Source: Pontibacter populi (GTDB lineage: Bacteria > Bacteroidota > Bacteroidia > Cytophagales > Hymenobacteraceae). From it: 64,000 nt of DNA. Shown here one piece after another: positions 58,564 to 64,000 of the stretch (position 1 is its first letter; the number at the start of each line of letters is the position of its first letter). The stretch is taken from contig NZ_JAHWXQ010000003.1 in NCBI RefSeq assembly GCF_019336435.1, positions 434,001-498,000 on the forward strand. The letters run 5' to 3'. The notes beneath the pieces were generated by a model. It saw only the letters and a list, made by a program, of their open reading frames with translations. It did no database searches and was not told the origin of the DNA. The translations under genes and the position numbers were made by a program.

Positions 58564-61026
58564 ATGAAAAAAAGATTACTTCTTTTGCTGGGAATTCTAT
58601 GCCTTTTCATCAGCAACTCCACCGTCAGTTTAGCACAGGTTACAACTGCAGGCACCGGCAGAATTTCCGGTGTGCTTACGGATTCTCTTACCACAAAGCC
58701 GGTAGAGTTTGCTACCGTAGCTTTACTACACAGTGGCTCCACTCAATCATCGGATGTGAAGCTGACCGACGGACAAGGCCGGTTTACTTTTTCGGGTTTA
58801 AAAACGGGGAGTTACGACCTGATCATCAGTTTTATAGGCTATAAGACCAAAACTATAAAGCAGGTAACTATAACCGAACAGAAACCGGAAGTTACTTTAC
58901 CTAAAATCAGCTTCAGTCCGGCTGTTACGCAACTGAAAGAAGTGAACGTACAGACCTTGCGACCAACTATAACCCAGGAAGCGGATAAGATGGTGGTAAG
59001 TATCGAGGGCACCGCTTTAGCTGCGGGCAAGTCGGCTTACGATGTGCTGGCGACTTCGCCGGGAGTTTTCATCGATCAGGAAGGAAATATTCAGTTAAAC
59101 GGCAGGGCAGGAGCAACTGTTATGATAGACGGGAAACTCACGTACCTCTCTGCCCGCGACCTGCGCTCGATGCTGGAATCCATGGCGGCAGAAAATATCA
59201 AAAACATCGAGATCATTACCAATCCATCTGCCCGATACGATGCGGAAGGCACATCCGGAATACTGAACATCAACCTGAAGAAGAACACTCTATTCGGGGT
59301 TAACGGAAGCGCATCCGCAGGGGCGAACTATAATGGAAAGCAGTTTGGCTATAGTACATCCGCAATTGTAAACTATAAAGCCGGCCAGTGGAATTCGTTT
59401 CTGAACCTGGATTTAGCGCGACGTGTGTTCGGTCGTGATGCCACGTTTACCAGGGTATTTAAAGGAGACGAAAATACGATCTATTTTGACCAGGTTGCCG
59501 ATGGAAACGGCATAGTGCAGGGGCCGCCGTTTGTGAGGGTAGGTACAGACTATAGCCTGAACGATAAACACTCGGTTGGTTTTATGGGTTACTACGGCAC
59601 GAACAAACTGGATGCAGATTTTCTGACGGATACCTACATGGGCTATGCGCCAAACCAGCCTTTTCTGTACGTAGATGCTAACAACTATAATACGAACCGC
59701 TTCACGAATTTCACCTCCAACCTGCACTATGCAGGTAAGTTTGACACGCTGGGTACGACGCTTTCTGCAGATCTGGACTATGTGCGCATCACAAATAAAG
59801 GCTATGCAAACTTCTATAATTTTGAAGATTCGTTGTTAACTGACAGGCCGGTCAGGGAAGACTTTTTGTATACCGAAACACCTGGAGGCTTTGATATTTA
59901 TTCAGGAAAGGTTGATTTCAGTAAACCCTTATCGAACAGCCGGAAAATAGAATTCGGGGCAAAAGCCAGTAAGGTTACCTCTGATAACGACTCTCGTTTT
60001 TACTTCAATAACGGCGACGCCCCTGTGCTGGATACTACGCGAACAAACCACTTTATTTATGATGAAACTATAATTGCAGGTTATGTCAACTGGAATAGTT
60101 TATTAGGGAAAAATATAAAATTACAGGCCGGTTTACGTGCAGAGCAAACTATATCGGAAGGCGATTTACGCACCACTGATGAAGTGAAGAAAAGAAATTA
60201 CCTGGATCTGTTTCCGAGCCTGTTCCTGCAACAGAGGGTAAATGATAACTATGAAATTAACTATAACTATAGCCGCCGGGTGCAGCGCCCGAACTATGGG
60301 CAGTTAAACCCGTTCTTCGCTTACCGTGATCCTTATACCTATTGGCTCGGGAACCCGGAGTTGCGTGCGCAGTATACCCATTCGATCGGAATTACACAGG
60401 TGTTCAAGAAAACCTATAACCTGATACTCAATTACCAGTTGCACCAGGATGTAATAGCAGAAATACCGATCATTGAAACGGAGACATCTACTACCATTTA
60501 CACAATAGGTAACGTCGACGACTCCCAAAGCATGAGCGCAACAGCTATTGCCCCCATCAGGATTCATAAGAACTGGGATACGCAGAATACATTTTCAGTT
60601 TCCTATAACGAGTACAGCGTAGTGGTAAATAAGGAGCGCGTAGTAAATGACCGAGTATTTTACATGTTGCAATCTAACCACAACATTGCCTTGCCCTACA
60701 ATTTTAAGATGGAATTGAATGGTACGTATCAGAGCAAAGCAGCTTATGCGCTGTATGTAGTAGAGCCGCGCTGGTGGGTGAATACCGGTCTAAAGAAAAG
60801 CTTCCTGGAAGATAAACTGGATGTGACACTGAATGTGAATGATATCTTTAAAACCCAGCGCCTGAAACTTGCCACTAAAATCGGAGAAGGAAACGTAAAC
60901 GATTTCGATCAGTATTTCAGGCAGCGCAACGTAGCATTAACGCTTCGCTACAAGTTCAGTAAAGGACAAAAAGTGGAAGAACGCCGTCGCAATAACCTTG
61001 AAGAGGTGAATCGTACCGGAGGGTAA
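58564..61026 (+). CDS. TonB-dependent-type outer-membrane beta-barrel protein
   Basis: An 820-residue protein. A signal peptide (LLLLLGILCLFISNSTVSLA) is followed by a CarboxypepD_reg-like domain (about 31-110; GRISGVLTDSLTTKPVEFAT). A plug domain follows (about 130-245; KSAYDVLATSPGVFIDQEGN, ENIKNIEIITNPSARYDAEG). The rest is a barrel of the outer_membrane_beta-barrel (PF14905) type. It ends VALTLRYKFSKGQKVEER with a short tail rather than the classical aromatic last residue. A clear TonB box is not evident. No SusD partner is adjacent, so it is probably not a glycan-uptake pair. The substrate is unknown. Confidence 0.92.
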   Translation: MKKRLLLLLGILCLFISNSTVSLAQVTTAGTGRISGVLTDSLTTKPVEFATVALLHSGSTQSSDVKLTDGQGRFTFSGLKTGSYDLIISFIGYKTKTIKQVTITEQKPEVTLPKISFSPAVTQLKEVNVQTLRPTITQEADKMVVSIEGTALAAGKSAYDVLATSPGVFIDQEGNIQLNGRAGATVMIDGKLTYLSARDLRSMLESMAAENIKNIEIITNPSARYDAEGTSGILNINLKKNTLFGVNGSASAGANYNGKQFGYSTSAIVNYKAGQWNSFLNLDLARRVFGRDATFTRVFKGDENTIYFDQVADGNGIVQGPPFVRVGTDYSLNDKHSVGFMGYYGTNKLDADFLTDTYMGYAPNQPFLYVDANNYNTNRFTNFTSNLHYAGKFDTLGTTLSADLDYVRITNKGYANFYNFEDSLLTDRPVREDFLYTETPGGFDIYSGKVDFSKPLSNSRKIEFGAKASKVTSDNDSRFYFNNGDAPVLDTTRTNHFIYDETIIAGYVNWNSLLGKNIKLQAGLRAEQTISEGDLRTTDEVKKRNYLDLFPSLFLQQRVNDNYEINYNYSRRVQRPNYGQLNPFFAYRDPYTYWLGNPELRAQYTHSIGITQVFKKTYNLILNYQLHQDVIAEIPIIETETSTTIYTIGNVDDSQSMSATAIAPIRIHKNWDTQNTFSVSYNEYSVVVNKERVVNDRVFYMLQSNHNIALPYNFKMELNGTYQSKAAYALYVVEPRWWVNTGLKKSFLEDKLDVTLNVNDIFKTQRLKLATKIGEGNVNDFDQYFRQRNVALTLRYKFSKGQKVEERRRNNLEEVNRTGG

Positions 61027-61132
61027 AATAGCCTTCAGTTAAAGCTAGTTTGTTTCTATTACCAGACATCAGGTAGTTAGAGTAGATAACTTGCCACTAA
61101 ATAAGCTGATCAACTATAGAAGTCGGCTTCAT

Positions 61133-61178
61133 AAACTAAAAGGCCATTTTACAAGATGTAAAATGGCCTTTTAGTTTA
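61133..61178. terminator. Strong bidirectional terminator
   Basis: AAACTAAAAGGCCATTTTAC pairs with GTAAAATGGCCTTTTAGTTT around AAGAT, between the convergent barrel and glycosyltransferase genes. Confidence 0.93.
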
Positions 61179-61229
61179 CATGTATTAGATACTATGAAGA
61201 TTTTGCCTACTGCAGAATCGGTAACCAGA

Positions 61230-62468
61230 CTATGAGTTAACTGGGGAGTCTGATTCTATCATTTGTTCAAGCAGTTGTTCAACCTTTTCTGTTTCTACTA
61301 CCAGGTGATCCAGCTGGCCTTGTTTGGCATTTGTAGCCTTCTTACCCTGTGCTTTGCAAATGATATATTCATAGTCCAGGTTCAGTTTTGTGGCAATATC
61401 AAAGAAAGGCTCAATGACGAATCCTTCATTAAAGATTTCAACCAGCTTGGTGCCCGGTTGGCAAAAGAGCATACTTATTAAACCGGCACCAGTAGGAGAA
61501 AGCACAATTTTCGCCTTTGAGAACAGCTTTATTTTATCTGTAATAGATAACTTGCTGGACAGGATAGTGTTGAACCCATACTGGCCGAGCACCTGCTGCA
61601 GCTCTTCCTCGTTAAGTATGTTTCTGATCGACGAATCGCGTCTACTGATAAATAAGTAAGGATCAGCGGCATTCTCGACTTGCTGTTGGTCATTTGCAAC
61701 TACCGGAAGGAAGGCATTACGGGTATAGTCTATCAGCCATTTTGGTACAAGCGAGTGATTTCCTCTTGGTGCAGTAGAAGCAATAAGCCGGTCTGAAGTA
61801 ATATGTGGATATTCTTCTCCTGTTATGATTTTCTCTCTTGGGATGCCTAGTATTTCTAACGTCTCTGTCTGGTAGCTGTAGCGCATACTTGGAACTAGGA
61901 ACCAATCCACTTCGTCGTAAAGACCGCTTTTCTGTAACAGGTGCAGGCGCGGAAGGACATCTAAGAACCAATGTCCTATATTATTTATACCCGCACCACC
62001 TGAAAGCATCGTGAACACAGTACCCTTAAAGTATACAGGTTCTGAGAACATGCGTTGTTTAAAGATGCTGTTGTTTTCCTGTGGCGTTACCTTACCATCA
62101 TGCAGGCTAAGAGATACATTATCAACTACTTTATTGTCTTTGGTGATAATTGCAATACTGCTCTCATTATCTGTAAGCAGACGCCCGTTTGGTATTTCCG
62201 CTACTATGTAGTCTGTAATTACGCTACGCTCAGGCTTCCAGTATTCTGAGCAGACCTGGTATAATTCCTCTGAAATGTCTAAGGTGGTGACATATTTTGG
62301 ATAAATAACATGCGCTATCACTTCACTCTTCTCAGATTCTGCAATTGCATTTAAAGGAAGTAATAAAAGCACGCCAGTAGGTCGTAAATATGTACGTAAG
62401 GGTAAAACCTTTTGTGTGACTTTTTTAAGGCGCTTAATTATTTTAAAAAGCAGTATGTTTAGTTGCAT
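61230..62468 (-). CDS. GT61 family glycosyltransferase
   Basis: The ATG at 62468 (MQLNILLFKIIKRLKKVTQK) gives 412 residues; the longer frame adds eight. Residues around 160-240 show GGAGINNIGHWFLDVLPRLH, and further along SRRDSSIRNILNEEELQQVL and SPTGAGLISMLFCQPGTKLV. These are the hallmarks of the DUF563/GT61 family, which adds sugars such as xylose or GlcNAc to proteins or capsule. No other glycan gene is next to it, so the acceptor is not evident. The codon use looks a little more AT-rich than its neighbours, which fits surface-glycan genes exchanged between strains. Confidence 0.88.
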   Translation of the reverse strand: MQLNILLFKIIKRLKKVTQKVLPLRTYLRPTGVLLLLPLNAIAESEKSEVIAHVIYPKYVTTLDISEELYQVCSEYWKPERSVITDYIVAEIPNGRLLTDNESSIAIITKDNKVVDNVSLSLHDGKVTPQENNSIFKQRMFSEPVYFKGTVFTMLSGGAGINNIGHWFLDVLPRLHLLQKSGLYDEVDWFLVPSMRYSYQTETLEILGIPREKIITGEEYPHITSDRLIASTAPRGNHSLVPKWLIDYTRNAFLPVVANDQQQVENAADPYLFISRRDSSIRNILNEEELQQVLGQYGFNTILSSKLSITDKIKLFSKAKIVLSPTGAGLISMLFCQPGTKLVEIFNEGFVIEPFFDIATKLNLDYEYIICKAQGKKATNAKQGQLDHLVVETEKVEQLLEQMIESDSPVNS

Positions 62469-62917
62469 AGAGGGAGGTTGCTTCAATAACATTCAAACTA
62501 TGCATCTTAAACGATATATATAGAGAGAAGTTAAAGTGTTTTTGCCAAAAATGCGGGGCACTTCTGATTTTAATATTTTGCAGGGAATTAGCTGTTTCCT
62601 GTTTCTTGCCAAAACCCCGGCTTATTGCACTGTTTTCCCACTTTCTGTAGCAGTTTAACTGCATAATTCCGGCCGAAACCAGAACTAAAAATTTTCACTA
62701 AATTAATTACTATTGGCAATGGAGGCAGCGTACGGGATGGGGCAAAAGGTCTGGGCAACTCACCCACCTGCACACCGGAGTAAGGGTGCCGAATAAATAG
62801 CAGACATCCAAGTGAAGCCGCCTGTCGTTATACTGTGCGTAAACAGGTTTAAACTATAAGTGGCAGCGTGGAAAATAAGTAATTCTACTCACAGTCACTT
62901 CACTAAAAAGCAATCTT
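62469..62917. other. Spacer, no gene supported
   Basis: AT-rich DNA between the divergent glycosyltransferase and YpfJ-like genes. It must carry both promoters. One TATA half-site (AAACTATAAG at 62852) is present. I see no repeat, RNA gene or convincing open frame. Confidence 0.5.
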
Positions 62918-63817
62918 ATGAAATGGCAAGGCAGAAGAAAAAGCAGCAATATAGAAGACCGTAGAGGACAATCAGCAGGCGGTTTCGGTGGCGGCAGAGG
63001 CATCAGTCCCATGCTGCTTGTACCTTTGTTCCGGCTACTTTTCTCGAAAGTAGGACTAATAATCGTAGCGGTGCTATTGATAATTATGTTTTTGACAGGA
63101 ACCAACCCTTTAGCGCTCCTGCAGCAATTTGTAGGTGGTGAGCCACAGTATGCACAATCTACCACCTACCAGCCAAGCCCGGAAGAGCAGGCGCTGGCCG
63201 ACCAGACAGCGGTAGTGCTGGCAGATACTGAAGACGTATGGAACAAGTTAATACAAGGTTACCGGGAGCCTACTTTAGTACTATTCTCAGAGCAGGTAAA
63301 CTCTGCCTGCGGGCTTGCGTCTTCAGCTACTGGACCATTTTACTGTCCTGGGGATGAAAAACTATACATCGATCTGAGCTTTTTTAGCGAAATGGAAAAC
63401 AAATTTGGTGCAGCAGGAGACTTTGCACAGGCCTACGTGGTAGGGCATGAGGTAGGGCATCATATTCAGAAACTAACAGGCACCATGGACCAGGTAAACT
63501 CCATGCGGGGCCAGTTATCTGAAACAGACTTTAATAAGCTAATGGTAAGGTTGGAGCTACAGGCTGATTTCTATGCCGGTGTGTGGGCCAATCATACCCA
63601 AAGATCAACCGGCTTCCTGGAACCCGGCGACCTGGAAGAGGCCCTGAATGCAGCTAGTGCTATTGGCGATGACCGTCTTCAAAAGCAAGCTACCGGAAGA
63701 GTGGTACCAGACTCCTTCACTCACGGCACTTCTGCCCAACGAGTGCGCTGGTTTAGAAAAGGCTTCGAGACAGGCGATGTGTCTCAAGGCGATACTTTTA
63801 ATGCAACTGTACTATAG
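62918..63817 (+). CDS. YpfJ-like neutral zinc metallopeptidase
   Basis: A 299-residue protein. A basic, Gly-rich start (MKWQGRRKSSNIEDRRGQSA) is followed by one membrane helix (about 38-65, LLFSKVGLIIVAVLLIIMFL). The peptidase part has SACGLASSATGPFYCPGDEK, the zinc site HEVGHH (His177, Glu178, His181) and VRLELQADFYAGVWANHTQR with the third ligand Glu. This matches the neutral zinc metallopeptidase family of E. coli YpfJ. The substrate is unknown. Most of the protein is probably on the periplasmic side. Confidence 0.95.
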   Translation: MKWQGRRKSSNIEDRRGQSAGGFGGGRGISPMLLVPLFRLLFSKVGLIIVAVLLIIMFLTGTNPLALLQQFVGGEPQYAQSTTYQPSPEEQALADQTAVVLADTEDVWNKLIQGYREPTLVLFSEQVNSACGLASSATGPFYCPGDEKLYIDLSFFSEMENKFGAAGDFAQAYVVGHEVGHHIQKLTGTMDQVNSMRGQLSETDFNKLMVRLELQADFYAGVWANHTQRSTGFLEPGDLEEALNAASAIGDDRLQKQATGRVVPDSFTHGTSAQRVRWFRKGFETGDVSQGDTFNATVL

Positions 63818-63898
63818 TTTAACAGCAGTAATAGGAAAGATGATGTTGGTTCTCCAGCAGTAATTGCCGAAAAGCCATGCTATGTTACCAGTAAATGC

Positions 63899-63942
63899 CA
63901 AAAGAACCGCTTCCTCCAAAGGGTAGGAGCGGTTCTTTTGGT
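63899..63942 (+). terminator. Rho-independent terminator
   Basis: CCAAAAGAACCGCT and AGCGGTTCTTTTGG form the stem around a 13-nt loop, followed by TTTT. It lies 82 bp after the peptidase stop. Confidence 0.85.
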
Positions 63943-64000
63943 TTTGCAGGAGTATAGTTCGATGAAGGACTACTCTGACATATGGGTAAACCTGACTTGT

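Noticed and set aside
1..64000. tRNA, rRNA, CRISPR arrays, phage or integrase genes, attachment sites, replication origin
   Set aside because: Looked for on both strands by eye; no cloverleaf-like block, array, integrase or dnaA-box cluster was recognised.

Overview
The window looks like chromosomal DNA of a Bacteroidota bacterium, most likely order Cytophagales, family Hymenobacteraceae (Pontibacter-like). That placement is an inference. It rests on SusC-style CarboxypepD_reg/beta-barrel proteins, LytS/LytTR pairs, GIN-domain and DUF4625 lipoproteins, DUF3943 and QEGLA proteins, -7 boxes of the TAnnTTTG type, and the general lack of strong Shine-Dalgarno sequences. No rRNA, tRNA, CRISPR array, phage or plasmid backbone was seen. 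Most of the window reads as ordinary core and accessory genes in short operons.

Layout. 1-5.5 kb holds the end of a DUF4345-like membrane protein, a YceI lipoprotein, a subtilisin-like lipoprotein protease, small membrane and GerW-like proteins and an outer-membrane protein. 5.5-16.7 kb is the most plastic part: a family of about 30-bp REP palindromes, an intact REP-associated tyrosine transposase (RAYT) and a decayed second copy, a six-PAS histidine kinase, an AT-rich two-gene island (63-aa protein plus an SMC/RecF-like ATPase with a HEPN-type RNFCVH motif), hrpB, and a GIY-YIG gene beside a perfect 30-bp inverted repeat. 17-29 kb carries an ABC ATPase, cold-shock proteins, a second YceI, a PQQ-type sugar dehydrogenase, a Ca2+ P-type ATPase, a TerB-like protein, a DnaQ-type exonuclease, an ankyrin protein, mgsA and a hexapeptide acyltransferase. 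29-38 kb has MpaB, GIN, TspO and DUF3943 proteins and a LytS/LytTR two-component pair. It also has two copies of a structured, terminator-ending small RNA on the minus strand.

38-45 kb contains a three-gene operon (N-formylglutamate amidohydrolase, QEGLA/MATCAP-like metallopeptidase, ATP-grasp ligase), small membrane proteins and an isoaspartyl peptidase. 46-55 kb contains a PAS kinase, a second copy of the cold-shock/small-protein module, a TcmP-like protein, and an NtrY/NtrC-like pair divergent from a MacB/FtsX-type permease, with a phased operator-like repeat between them. 55-58 kb is a probable electrophile or quinone-handling cluster (Crp-type regulator, DODA-type dioxygenase, carboxylesterase, LLM flavin oxidoreductase). 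58-64 kb has a TonB-type beta-barrel protein, a GT61 glycosyltransferase and a YpfJ-like metallopeptidase.

The most unusual global feature is a highly iterated palindrome, AACTATAGTT (core CTATAG). It occurs at least 22 times exactly and many more times as half-sites, both between and inside genes, yet I saw no CTATAG in the AT-rich ATPase island. The best candidates for something undescribed are the ATPase-HEPN island, the twin small RNAs, this iterated palindrome, and the duplicated cold-shock module with its conserved leader.
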